A program made the position numbers and the translations under genes. This document shows positions 43,353 through 52,671 of a stretch of 64,000 bases of DNA, one piece after another; the stretch's first letter is position 1; each line of letters starts with the position of its first letter. This DNA comes from Klebsiella spallanzanii. Lineage in GTDB: Bacteria > Pseudomonadota > Gammaproteobacteria > Enterobacterales > Enterobacteriaceae. The stretch spans positions 1-64,000 of the forward strand of contig NZ_CABGGS010000002.1 in NCBI RefSeq assembly GCF_902158555.1, given 5' to 3'. The notes beneath the pieces were generated by a model. It had not been told where the DNA came from and ran no database searches. It was given only the letters and a program-made list of their open reading frames with translations.

Positions 43353-43940
43353 ATGAAAATTGAGCCGGTACCCTATTCCACTGTTGCTTCATTTACTCCC
43401 GGAGCCCATGTCAGTCGCATCAGACAGAATGATGAGGCTAAAGCATGTCGTTTTTACGCGACCGAGCAGTTTATGAGTGACTGCTGGCAACCGGGTAATA
43501 CCATTAACGATGATAAAGAACAGGTTGTACGCCCCACTCAGGCTGTTCTGTCAGTCCGGACGGGAGATGTGGTCATTAGCCTGATCCATGGTAAGGCCGC
43601 TATCGTCAGCCCCGAGCATGCCGGTCGCCTGCTCAGTAATAACTATGTCAGGGTCGAAGTTGACGGCAGTAAGGTTGTTCCGGCGTGGTTTGTCTGGCAC
43701 TTCAATGAAAGCAGGGAAAGCCGTCGCCAGCAGGCACTGGCAACGCAGGGGTCAACATTTGTATTGCGTTTGTCTCTTACTGAGGTACGTCAGTTTACTG
43801 CAACGCTGCCTCCCCTTCATAAGCAGGAGGCAATCGGTGGGCTCTATCTGGCAACCATTGAAAAACGCCATTACCAGGAACGCCTGGCCGCCCTTAACGA
43901 ACAACAGATCCTGAGCCAGCTCAGTGATATGATTCAGTAA
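43353..43940 (+). CDS. HsdS-like single target-recognition-domain protein
   Basis: A 195-residue protein resembling one half of a type I specificity subunit: one target recognition domain with a LSVRTGDVVISLIHGKAAIV strand pair, then LSLTEVRQFTATLPPLHKQEAI, which is the typical end of an HsdS TRD, and a final helix (ERLAALNEQQILSQLSDM). Full HsdS proteins have two TRDs and two spacer helices; the complete HsdS of this system is at 45589. It lies 41 bp upstream of hsdM in the same direction. It could dimerise to give an alternative specificity or modulate the enzyme. Not a broken fragment: start, stop and frame are clean. Confidence 0.75.
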   Translation: MKIEPVPYSTVASFTPGAHVSRIRQNDEAKACRFYATEQFMSDCWQPGNTINDDKEQVVRPTQAVLSVRTGDVVISLIHGKAAIVSPEHAGRLLSNNYVRVEVDGSKVVPAWFVWHFNESRESRRQQALATQGSTFVLRLSLTEVRQFTATLPPLHKQEAIGGLYLATIEKRHYQERLAALNEQQILSQLSDMIQ

Positions 43941-43981
43941 TTATCCCTTAACCGGGACTTACAAGAACAACAGGAAGAAGT

Positions 43982-45589
43982 ATGTCGCCCCAGATTGAAG
44001 CACAGAATTTAAGTGAACTGCAAAGCCGCCTTTGGAATATTGCAGATACCCTTCGTGGCAAGATGAATGCCGATGAATTTCGTGACTATTGCCTTGGTTT
44101 TATCTTTTACAAGTATCTTTCGGAGAAGTTTGTCACCTATGCCAACAAAATCCTGAAGGAAGACGGGATTAAGTATAACGAGCTAACAGCTGAGCACCCG
44201 GCTTATCAGGACATCATTGATGCGGTGAAAGACGACAGCATTCAGACGCTGGGATACTTCCTGCCCCCAACTGACCTGTTCCACACCATGGCTCAGCGCG
44301 TAGCGAAGGATCAGAAAGGTGCCGGAGAAGGTTTTATCCTCGAAGACCTGGCTACCACTCTGCGCAATATTGAGCAGAGCACCCTGGGCACCGACTCCGC
44401 TGATGACTTTAGCAACCTGTTTGAAGACCTGGATTTAGGCTCCAGCAAACTGGGTAATACTGCCAAAGCTAAAAATGAGTTGATTGGGAAGGTTATCACC
44501 GAACTCGACAAACTGAGTTTTAACCTCAGTGAAGCCAGTTCTGATATTTTGGGCGATGCCTACGAGTATCTGATTGGTCAGTTCGCATCCGGTGCAGGTA
44601 AAAAAGCGGGCGAGTTCTATACCCCACAACCGGTTTCTACGTTGCTGGCAAAAATTGTTACCACACATAAGCTCAAGCTGAAAAATGTTTATGACCCGAC
44701 CTGTGGCTCTGGATCTCTGTTGCTACGTGTAAAACGTGAAGCCTCTTCCGTAGGTAAAATCTACGGTCAGGAAATGAACCGCACCACCTACAACCTTGCA
44801 CGTATGAACATGATTCTGCATGGCGTTCACTATGCTGACTTTGAAATCATGCAGGAAGATACGCTGGAGCATCCGCAGCATACGCATCTGAAATTTGATG
44901 CGATTGTCGCCAACCCGCCATTCTCCGCCAAGTGGAGCGCAAGCCCGCTGTTTATGAACGATGACCGTTTTGCACAATACGGCAAACTGGCTCCATCCAG
45001 TAAAGCGGATTTGGCATTTGTGCAGCATATGTTCTATCACCTGGAAGATGACGGCACGATGGCTGTAGTGCTGCCCCATGGCGTTCTGTTCCGTGGTGCG
45101 GCAGAAGGACACATCCGCAAGTTTATGATTGAACAGCTGAACTGTATTGACGCAGTAATCGGCCTGCCTGCGAATATCTTCTATGGCACCAGTATCCCAA
45201 CCTGTGTGCTGGTGCTGCGTAAGTGCCGCAAACATAACGACGGTATTCTGTTTATTGACGCCAGCAACGACTTTGAGAAGGTGAAAACTCAGAATCGCCT
45301 GCTGCCGGTACATATAGACAAGATTGCAGATACTTACAACGACTGGAAAGCTCAGGAGAAGTACAGCCATATTGCGACGCTGGAAGAGATCCGCAACAAC
45401 GATTACAACCTCAATATCCCGCGCTATGTCGATACCTTTGAAGCGGAAGAAGAGATTGATCTCAACGCCGTGGCACATGAGATTCGCGAGCTGGAAGGCA
45501 AGGTAGCTGAAATCGATAAGACCATCGCTGGGTTCTGTAAGGAACTGGGGATTGACGCGCCGTTTTCGTTGGCGGAGGGGAGTAAGTAA
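43982..45589 (+). CDS. hsdM: Type I restriction-modification DNA methyltransferase subunit
   Basis: A 535-residue HsdM. An N-terminal helical domain (LWNIADTLRGKMNADEFRDY, then LGFIFYKYLSEKF) is followed by the gamma-class N6-adenine methyltransferase core: motif I DPTCGSGSLL near 240, KFDAIVANPPFSAKW with catalytic NPPF near 305, and FYTPQPVS just before motif I. A C-terminal coiled coil ends the protein. Similar to the type IC (EcoR124I-like) family. Its stop overlaps the hsdS start by one base. Confidence 0.95.
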   Translation: MSPQIEAQNLSELQSRLWNIADTLRGKMNADEFRDYCLGFIFYKYLSEKFVTYANKILKEDGIKYNELTAEHPAYQDIIDAVKDDSIQTLGYFLPPTDLFHTMAQRVAKDQKGAGEGFILEDLATTLRNIEQSTLGTDSADDFSNLFEDLDLGSSKLGNTAKAKNELIGKVITELDKLSFNLSEASSDILGDAYEYLIGQFASGAGKKAGEFYTPQPVSTLLAKIVTTHKLKLKNVYDPTCGSGSLLLRVKREASSVGKIYGQEMNRTTYNLARMNMILHGVHYADFEIMQEDTLEHPQHTHLKFDAIVANPPFSAKWSASPLFMNDDRFAQYGKLAPSSKADLAFVQHMFYHLEDDGTMAVVLPHGVLFRGAAEGHIRKFMIEQLNCIDAVIGLPANIFYGTSIPTCVLVLRKCRKHNDGILFIDASNDFEKVKTQNRLLPVHIDKIADTYNDWKAQEKYSHIATLEEIRNNDYNLNIPRYVDTFEAEEEIDLNAVAHEIRELEGKVAEIDKTIAGFCKELGIDAPFSLAEGSK

Positions 45590-46788
45590 TGGTGCCGAAA
45601 CTACGATTTAGTGAGTTCAACACTCCGTGGAAACAAGTGTCATTAGGGGAGGTCTGTGCTGATGCTGCTTATGGCATGAACAGTGCTGCAACAGCATTTG
45701 ATGGAAGCAATAAATATATTAGAATTACAGATATAGATGATGAAAGTCGGGAGTTTAGCCCTTCACCTTTAACGTCACCATCTGGTACGCTTGACAATAA
45801 ATATCTTCTCAGAGATGGTGACATTGTTTTCGCCAGAACGGGAGCTAGTGTAGGGAAATCATATTTATATAAAAAAAATGATGGCAAATTATATTTCGCC
45901 GGATTTCTTATCAGGTTATCAATAAACAAAGCAAATCCATGCTTCGTTTATAACCAAACACTTACTAGGAAATATCGTAAGTGGGTTAAAATTTATTCAA
46001 TGAGATCCGGGCAGCCTGGCATAAATGCTGAAGAGTATAAAGAGTTTGATTTCGCAATACCCTCCTCAGAAGAACAAAATAAAATTGCAAATTTCCTGTC
46101 ATCTATTGATGAAAGAATAGCGTTAATGAACAAACAGTATAAGCTGCTGTGTCAGTATAAAAAAAGTATGATGCAAAAGATTTTTAGTCAGGCGTTGCGA
46201 TTCAAAGATGATAATGGAAAAGTGTTCCCAGAGTGGACATGTAAAACTATTAATGACCTTGGGGAAATTGTTGGTGGTGGAACCCCAGACACTAACTCAC
46301 TTTTATATTGGAATGGTGAAATACCTTGGTTCACTCCTTCTGAAATAAAAGAAAAGTTTGTCTCTGCAAGCTATAGAACAATTACACCTGAAGGTTTGGC
46401 AACATCCTCTGCAAAGCTAATTCCAGCAGGTACAGTATTGTTTACCTCAAGAGCGACAATTGGAGATGTTGCGATCGCTCAATACCAGTGTTCAACAAAC
46501 CAAGGTTTTCAAAATATTTGTGTTAACAAAAACAACAGTAACTACTTTGTTTATTATTTATTATGTTCACTTAAAAATACTTTCATTCGTCGTGCTGGAG
46601 GTTCTACATTCCCAGAAATTAGTAAGTCAAACTTTCAATCTACGGAAATATTAGTACCTTCATTGTCAGAACAAACTAAAATTGCTAGATTTCTCTCTGC
46701 CGTTGACGACAAGATCACTAGCAAAAAAGCAGAACTGGATAAGTTAAAAATCTGGAAGCAGGGCATGCTCCAGCAAATGTTCGTATAG
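45589..46788 (+). CDS. hsdS: Type I restriction enzyme specificity subunit
   Basis: A 399-residue HsdS with two target recognition domains, each ending in a conserved region: IPSSEEQNKIANFLSSIDERIALMNKQ (about 160-185) and VPSLSEQTKIARFLSAVDDKITSKKAELDKLK (about 357-388). The first TRD (1-160) and second TRD (205-355) are AT-rich compared with hsdM and hsdR, as usual for exchanged specificity domains. It determines the bipartite DNA target. The target itself cannot be read from the sequence. Confidence 0.95.
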   Translation: MVPKLRFSEFNTPWKQVSLGEVCADAAYGMNSAATAFDGSNKYIRITDIDDESREFSPSPLTSPSGTLDNKYLLRDGDIVFARTGASVGKSYLYKKNDGKLYFAGFLIRLSINKANPCFVYNQTLTRKYRKWVKIYSMRSGQPGINAEEYKEFDFAIPSSEEQNKIANFLSSIDERIALMNKQYKLLCQYKKSMMQKIFSQALRFKDDNGKVFPEWTCKTINDLGEIVGGGTPDTNSLLYWNGEIPWFTPSEIKEKFVSASYRTITPEGLATSSAKLIPAGTVLFTSRATIGDVAIAQYQCSTNQGFQNICVNKNNSNYFVYYLLCSLKNTFIRRAGGSTFPEISKSNFQSTEILVPSLSEQTKIARFLSAVDDKITSKKAELDKLKIWKQGMLQQMFV

Positions 46789-46797
46789 AAACTATCC

Positions 46798-46818
46798 GGC
46801 CCGGCCTAACTCCGGGCC
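46798..46818 (+). other. Hairpin between hsdS and hsdR
   Basis: GGCCCGG and CCGGGCC form a perfect 7-bp stem with a 7-nt loop. No T-run follows. It could lower hsdR expression relative to hsdMS or stabilise the upstream mRNA. Confidence 0.5.
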
Positions 46819-46847
46819 AGCATAATAACTAAAGGCACTACATACCG

Positions 46848-49763
46848 ATGGCAACGCAAAGCGAATACGAGTTAGAAACTCAGCTGGTTAACCAGCTGGT
46901 GGGTATGCATTACGAACTGGTCAATGTCACCGACGAAACCAGTATGAAAGCCAACCTGCGCAAGCAGATTGAAATTCACAATCAGCTGGAGGCCGCCCCA
47001 CTCACTGACAGTGAATTTAACCGTATTTTTCTGCATCTGACCAAAGGTAATGAAGTGATCGATCGCGCCAGAATTCTGCGCGATCGCTACCAGTTACTGC
47101 GTGATGACGGTACGGAGAAATGGCTGAGCTTTATCAATAAAGATGAATGGTGCCAGAACGAGTTTCAGGTCACCCGTCAGGTTAAGCAGTTCAACGCTGA
47201 GCAAAACACACGCAAAACGCGCTTTGACGTTACGCTGTTGATTAATGGCCTGCCACTGGTACAGATTGAGCTTAAGCGCCGTGGACTGGGCCTGAAAGAA
47301 GCCTTTAATCAGATTGACCGCTACCACCGGGATGCATTCTGGGTTGGTAGTGGTCTGTTCCAGTATGTTCAGCTGTTTATTATCAGTAATGGCGTTGATA
47401 CCAAATATTACGCCAATAATCGTGCGAACCATTTCGAGCAGACCTTTTTCTGGACAGACGAGAAAAATGAACCCATTAAGTCGCTGGAGAAGTTTACCGA
47501 AGCCTTCCTGAAAGTTTGTCACATTGCAAAAATGATCACTCACTACACGGTGCTGAACGAAACCCGTAAGTGCCTGATGGTCATGCGACCCTATCAATAC
47601 TACGCTTGTGAAGCGATGATCCGCCACGTTAAGGACAGTCTCCATCTACAGGGCAAGCCCCGTAATGGCTATATCTGGCATACCACAGGTAGCGGTAAAA
47701 CGTTGACCAGCTTTAAGGCAAGCCAGGTGATCATGTCGATGCCCGAAGTTGATCGGGTTATTTTCGTCGTCGATCGTCGCGATCTGGATTATCAGACAGC
47801 CAAAGAGTTCAACAGCTTCGCTAAAGACAGCGTAGATACCACTAACAATACCAGTACGCTAATTAAGCAACTTAAGGCTAACAACAGTAAACTGATACTG
47901 ACCACCATTCAGAAACTGAACAATGCCATTACCCATGAAGGATATAAGGCACAGCTGGAGCACCTGCGAAAAGAGCGGATTGTCTTTATCTTCGACGAAT
48001 GCCACCGCAGCCAGTTCGGTGACACTCACAAGGCTATCGTAAGTTTCTTTGAAAATGCGCAACTGTTTGGCTTTACCGGGACGCCAATTTTTGCCGACAA
48101 CGTCAATATTACTAATGGTATCAAACAGACCACTGAGACGTTGTTTGAAAAATGCCTGCACAAGTATGTCATTGTCGATGCTATTCGTGATGAGAACGTC
48201 TTACGTTTTGCCGTGGAGTATGTGGGGACCTATCGCCGCAAAGAGACCAGCAATGAGATCGATATCAATGTTGAGGATATCGACACCAAAGAAGTCATGG
48301 AAAGCGAGATCCGGCTGGGCAAGATAACAGACTATATTCTGGCTCACCACAACGCCAAGACCCGAAACCGCGAATTTACCGCAATGTTCTGCGTGGGATC
48401 GGTGGACATGCTGATTAAGTACTACAACCTCTTTAAAGATAAACAAACAAAGCTTCAGCAGGCCGATCCGGATTACAAGCCGCTGCGTATCGCAACAATC
48501 TTTACTTATGCCGCCAACGAAGCGGACAAAAGCGATAAGGAAGCGGTTAACGGCTTACTGGATGAAGAAGATATCAGCCTTCCTCAGGGCGGGAAAATCG
48601 ATATCTCCAGCAGGGATCATCTGGACAGCTTCATCAGAGATTATAATACGCTGTATGGCACCAGCTATTCAGCTAATGATTCGCAAAGCTTTTACAATTA
48701 TTACAAGAACATTGCACAACGAACCAAAGAAAAAGGGATTGATATCCTGCTGGTGGTCAATATGTTCCTCACGGGATTTGACAGCCCGGCTCTCAATACG
48801 CTTTACGTTGATAAAAACCTGCGTTACCACGGACTGATACAGGCATTCTCCCGTACCAATCGTATTCTTAATGAGAAGAAAAGCCACGGTAACATTGTCT
48901 GCTTCCGCAACCTCAAGAAAGCCACTGATGATGCCATAGCGTTATTCTCGAACAAAGACGCATCTTCAGTCGTGCTGGTTAAGCCTTTTGAGGAGTACCT
49001 GAGCGACTATCAGGCTGCTGTAGATACCCTGTTGACCCTGACACCTACAGTGGAAAGCGTGGACAGCCTCCCTGATGAAAAAGCTCAGCTTGCTTTTGTG
49101 ACGGCTTTCCGTGACATGATGCGACTGAAGAATATCCTGGAGAGCTTTGCTGATTTTGATGAAGTGAGTAAGCCTTTATCGGATCAGACTCTTGCCGATT
49201 ACACCAGTAAATATCTCGATATTTATGACAAGGTGAAAAAACGCACTGGCAAAGATAAAGTCTCGATTCTGGATGAGGTCGATTTTGAAGTGTCACTGAT
49301 TCATCGGGATGAAATTAATGTCGGCTATATCCTGAGGCTACTGGCTGGCATCCAGGCTATGCCACCAGAAGCGCAGCAGGAGCAGAAGAAGAAGGTCATG
49401 GATATCGTTGACAGTGACGTCACGCTGCGCAGCAAACGCGAACTGATTGATAACTTCATCGAAGAAAACCTGCTGCATGTTTCGCATGATGAAGATATCA
49501 CCCAAACCTTTGAAACCTACGTTGAACGTGAAAAACGTAAAGCTGTTGCAACGCTATGTGCTGAAGAAAATCTGGATGAAAGTAAAGTTGCCGCATTGCT
49601 GGATAACTACCTGTTTACAGATGTGACCCCACGCGAGGACGAGGTAGCCAGGGCCCTCACATGGACGCCCAGGATCCTTGAAAGGAAGACGGTGCTTAAA
49701 CGTATCTATGATAAGGTTTGCAGCGTGATCGATACCTTTATCAACGGCATGCAGGGTTTTTAA
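46848..49763 (+). CDS. hsdR: Type I restriction enzyme endonuclease/translocase subunit
   Basis: A 971-residue HsdR. The N-terminal nuclease contains FDVTLLINGLPLVQIELKRRG with the ExK catalytic pair (about 133-147). The SF2 motor follows: Walker A HTTGSGKTLTSFKAS near 280, DEAD-box FDECHRSQFGD near 380, LFGFTGTPIF, and GFDSPALNTLYVDK with QAFSRTNRI near 660 as motif VI. The C-terminal 200 residues are helical and contact HsdM. Intact and close to the type IC length (about 1040). It should translocate and cut unmodified DNA. Confidence 0.95.
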   Translation: MATQSEYELETQLVNQLVGMHYELVNVTDETSMKANLRKQIEIHNQLEAAPLTDSEFNRIFLHLTKGNEVIDRARILRDRYQLLRDDGTEKWLSFINKDEWCQNEFQVTRQVKQFNAEQNTRKTRFDVTLLINGLPLVQIELKRRGLGLKEAFNQIDRYHRDAFWVGSGLFQYVQLFIISNGVDTKYYANNRANHFEQTFFWTDEKNEPIKSLEKFTEAFLKVCHIAKMITHYTVLNETRKCLMVMRPYQYYACEAMIRHVKDSLHLQGKPRNGYIWHTTGSGKTLTSFKASQVIMSMPEVDRVIFVVDRRDLDYQTAKEFNSFAKDSVDTTNNTSTLIKQLKANNSKLILTTIQKLNNAITHEGYKAQLEHLRKERIVFIFDECHRSQFGDTHKAIVSFFENAQLFGFTGTPIFADNVNITNGIKQTTETLFEKCLHKYVIVDAIRDENVLRFAVEYVGTYRRKETSNEIDINVEDIDTKEVMESEIRLGKITDYILAHHNAKTRNREFTAMFCVGSVDMLIKYYNLFKDKQTKLQQADPDYKPLRIATIFTYAANEADKSDKEAVNGLLDEEDISLPQGGKIDISSRDHLDSFIRDYNTLYGTSYSANDSQSFYNYYKNIAQRTKEKGIDILLVVNMFLTGFDSPALNTLYVDKNLRYHGLIQAFSRTNRILNEKKSHGNIVCFRNLKKATDDAIALFSNKDASSVVLVKPFEEYLSDYQAAVDTLLTLTPTVESVDSLPDEKAQLAFVTAFRDMMRLKNILESFADFDEVSKPLSDQTLADYTSKYLDIYDKVKKRTGKDKVSILDEVDFEVSLIHRDEINVGYILRLLAGIQAMPPEAQQEQKKKVMDIVDSDVTLRSKRELIDNFIEENLLHVSHDEDITQTFETYVEREKRKAVATLCAEENLDESKVAALLDNYLFTDVTPREDEVARALTWTPRILERKTVLKRIYDKVCSVIDTFINGMQGF
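49734..49758 (+). repeat. 25-bp direct repeat, first copy (end of hsdR)
   Basis: The last codons of hsdR (CTTTATCAACGGCATGCAGG) recur with one mismatch at 52521-52545, beyond trlF. The pair flanks trlF. Confidence 0.7.
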
Positions 49764-49815
49764 GCGTACTATTTACTATGAGTAGTGAACAACCAGATAG
49801 ATAAGGAGCCTGACG

Positions 49816-52467
49816 ATGTCTGTGAAATGGACTAAAGCTGAGTTTTTTAAGTGCGCTTTGCAGGTAAACCCTGCGGGCTATAACAAATATCGCGGCAAAG
49901 AATCACTCAGCGAAGAGGTCTACAACCAGCAACTGCTGGAGACATGTCTTGAAGCTGGGGTTCAGGTTGTTGGTATTGCTGATCATGGTGCTGTGGATGC
50001 GGTGGACAGACTTCGTCAGCTCTTTAATGAACATGGTATTGTTGTTTTTCCTGGTTTTGAGATTTGCTCCAGCGAGAAAATTCATTTTGTTTGTTTGTTT
50101 GATGAAAATCGGACAGTGCAAGAGCTGGAACGTTATTTGAGTAATTTGGGGTATGAAGACCCCGATGACTGTATTTCACCATCAAAGCTCAGTGCTGTGC
50201 AGATCATTGAAAAAGTAGATGATCTGGACGGATTTATTTTTGCTGCGCATAGCACTCATGATAATGGTGTACTGAAATGCCGTATGAACCATGTATGGAA
50301 AGAAAAAGCATTGTTGGCGGCGCAGATTCCTGGAACGGTTGATGACTTAAAAGGGGTTGAGGATGATTTTTACCGGAAAGCCATCCTGAACAAACTCCCT
50401 GATTATCGTCGTGAGCGGCCTATTGCTATTATCAACGCAGCAGATGTTGCTCAGCCTGAAGAAATTAAAACAGCAGGAGCATCTTGCCTGATAAAAATGA
50501 CCAGGCCATGTTTTTGCTCATTTAAACAGGCATTTTTAGATCCTGAATCACGGGTACGCCTGAATGCAGATAAGCCGCATAGCTATGCTTCGGCAATTGA
50601 AAATATCCGTTTTATTGGTGGGTATCTGGATGAGACCGATATTACTTTTTCCGACCATCTTAATGCTGTTATTGGTGGTCGCGGAACAGGTAAATCGACT
50701 TTGCTGGAGGCTATTCGTTTCGCCCTGGGTAAACAGCCTTTTGGTGATTCAGCACAAAAGCAGCATAGCGCAATTATTAAGAGCAACCTGGGAAATGGTG
50801 CTCTGGTCCAACTGAAGGTCCGCTCTGCTGCAATGCAGGGGCGTGCATTTACCATTAGCCGCAAATTTGGTGGGCAACCCATCGTAACGGACAATGAAGG
50901 TAATGTTTCGCCTTATTCTCCGGATGATTTACTTCCTGGGCTGGAGTTATACGGGCAGAACGAAATTTACGAAATGACTCGTGATGCGCAGAGTCGCAAT
51001 CATTTAGTGGAGCGGTTTCTTGAAGGTGACCATAACCAGTTCGATGTGATTATCAACAAAGCGTTGACTCGCCTCGGAGATAGTCGCCTGACTATCCTTA
51101 ATGCTCTGGAGCAAAAGGCGGAGGCAGAACTTGAAGTTGCACGGCTGCCGAAATTACTGGAGCAGGCAGAACAATTTAAACAACTTGGTCTGGATGAAAA
51201 ACTCAAAATCGTTCCCTTGCTGGAAAAAGAAAAGCAGCTTAGTTCACGCCATCAGGAAGAATTGTCCAGAGTACAGGATGCTCTTCTAACATTAAAAGAT
51301 AGCCTCCCCGATCTAGCTTATCTCAGCGATGCGGTGATCAATGTTCTGCCGCATCAGTCTCTTCTTATCCAACAGCGTGATGTACTCCAGCGGGTGCAGG
51401 AGCAGACGGCGATATTAGTCCAGCAACTGGATGAGGTTGTTCAGCGTTCATCAGCAGAGCTTGCTCCTTTACAAAGCGAGTTATCAGGTCTAATCGGTGC
51501 AGAAGAAGCTCAACTTGAAAAGGCTTTTAAAGATATCCCGGCCAGCCAGGGAAAAAGCGGGCGACAGATTGGTGCAGATTATCAAACGTTGTTACGCCAG
51601 ATTGCTTCTATTCGTCCTAAAGCAACGGCTCTGGAGAATAGGCAAAAACAACTTGATGAGCTATACCTACAGCGAAAAAGATTACTTCTGGAGCTTATCC
51701 AGGCGCGTTCTCAACGTTCCGCTGCGTTGGCGAAATCAGTCAAACGCCTGAACAGAAAACTAGATGAAAAAGTGCGGCTCAATTTGCAGCCAGAAGGCGA
51801 TCGTCAACCTCTGTTGCATTTTCTGGAGCAATGTAATCTGGAAGGGGTTGGTCCACGGCGGCTTGCTTGGGTGATGGAGCATGATTTTACACCGGAGAAT
51901 CTGGTTGAGAGTATCCGGTGTGGTGAATTAGCCTTGCATAATGGTGGGTGGGGGATAACGCCGACCGTCGCGCAGGCATTGTTGCGCTTGAGTGAAAAAC
52001 AGCTTCTGGAACTGGAAGCACTATCGCTACCGGATACGATGCAAATTGAGCTGAATGTAATGCATGACGGTGGCGGTGTTCTCTGGCGTCATATTGATGA
52101 ACTATCTACCGGGCAACAGTGTACAGCTGTCTTGCATTTATTGTTATTGGAAAATCAAGATCCACTGATCCTCGATCAGCCAGAAGATAACTTGGATAAC
52201 GCATTTATTGCAGAGCGTATAGTGACAGAGCTGCGCAAAGCGAAGCTGTCCCGGCAGTTTTTATTTGCCACTCATAACGCTAACATACCGGTTTTCGGTG
52301 ATGCTGAGTGGATTGGTGTATTGAGCGTTGAAGAGGGTAAAGGACGTATTCTTCCTGAGCAACAGGGGGCTATTGATTTGCCGGAGATCCAACGCCTGGC
52401 GGCGAATATTCTCGAAGGTGGTCAAAGTGCCTTTAATCAACGCCGGGAAAAATATGGGTTTAAATAA
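49816..52467 (+). CDS. trlF: TrlF-family PHP/AAA ATPase
   Basis: An 883-residue protein of the TrlF family. The N-terminal PHP-type phosphoesterase domain has GIADHGAVDAVDRL (about 56), PGFEICSSEKIHFVCLF and FIFAAHSTHDNGVL (about 140), which give the metal-binding H and D residues. An SMC/RecF-like ATPase follows: Walker A VIGGRGTGKSTLLEAI near 288, coiled coil at about 430-640, signature LSTGQQCTAVL near 760 and Walker B PLILDQPEDNLDNAF near 780, with H-loop FATHNANIPV. TrlF-like proteins cluster with defence genes, and a nuclease activity dependent on ATP is likely (inferred). Between hsdR and the McrBC-like genes. Confidence 0.85.
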   Translation: MSVKWTKAEFFKCALQVNPAGYNKYRGKESLSEEVYNQQLLETCLEAGVQVVGIADHGAVDAVDRLRQLFNEHGIVVFPGFEICSSEKIHFVCLFDENRTVQELERYLSNLGYEDPDDCISPSKLSAVQIIEKVDDLDGFIFAAHSTHDNGVLKCRMNHVWKEKALLAAQIPGTVDDLKGVEDDFYRKAILNKLPDYRRERPIAIINAADVAQPEEIKTAGASCLIKMTRPCFCSFKQAFLDPESRVRLNADKPHSYASAIENIRFIGGYLDETDITFSDHLNAVIGGRGTGKSTLLEAIRFALGKQPFGDSAQKQHSAIIKSNLGNGALVQLKVRSAAMQGRAFTISRKFGGQPIVTDNEGNVSPYSPDDLLPGLELYGQNEIYEMTRDAQSRNHLVERFLEGDHNQFDVIINKALTRLGDSRLTILNALEQKAEAELEVARLPKLLEQAEQFKQLGLDEKLKIVPLLEKEKQLSSRHQEELSRVQDALLTLKDSLPDLAYLSDAVINVLPHQSLLIQQRDVLQRVQEQTAILVQQLDEVVQRSSAELAPLQSELSGLIGAEEAQLEKAFKDIPASQGKSGRQIGADYQTLLRQIASIRPKATALENRQKQLDELYLQRKRLLLELIQARSQRSAALAKSVKRLNRKLDEKVRLNLQPEGDRQPLLHFLEQCNLEGVGPRRLAWVMEHDFTPENLVESIRCGELALHNGGWGITPTVAQALLRLSEKQLLELEALSLPDTMQIELNVMHDGGGVLWRHIDELSTGQQCTAVLHLLLLENQDPLILDQPEDNLDNAFIAERIVTELRKAKLSRQFLFATHNANIPVFGDAEWIGVLSVEEGKGRILPEQQGAIDLPEIQRLAANILEGGQSAFNQRREKYGFK

Positions 52468-52487
52468 CAGAGAAGCGGGAGTCAGCC

Positions 52488-52667
52488 ATGCTTAAAAGCG
52501 AGTTACTGGAGATTATTGCTACCTTTATCAACGGCATACAGGGTTCTGAAGCTGAAGAAAATTTGTATAATCTTCGCTGTTATCATTACAGCTTAGGTTC
52601 TGGCGAATCCAAGGTAACAGGTAACAGGACTCGGTTGTCACTAAAACAAACTAGTAAATACAAGTGA
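52488..52667 (+). CDS. Small 59-residue protein, possibly an hsdR-tail remnant
   Basis: ATG at 52488 with GGGAG 7 bp upstream opens a 59-codon frame (MLKSELLEIIATFINGIQGS, ending KQTSKYK) that ends 4 bp before mcrB. Its ATFINGIQG stretch copies the HsdR C-terminus (DTFINGMQG), as does the DNA (52521-52545). It could be a translated scar of the event that placed trlF here, or a small leader protein of mcrB. No family recognised. Confidence 0.35.
   Translation: MLKSELLEIIATFINGIQGSEAEENLYNLRCYHYSLGSGESKVTGNRTRLSLKQTSKYK
52521..52545 (+). repeat. 25-bp direct repeat, second copy
   Basis: Second copy of the hsdR-end repeat with one mismatch (G to A), inside the 59-codon frame after trlF. It suggests that trlF was placed by recombination involving the hsdR 3' end. 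Confidence 0.7.
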
Positions 52668-52671
52668 TACA

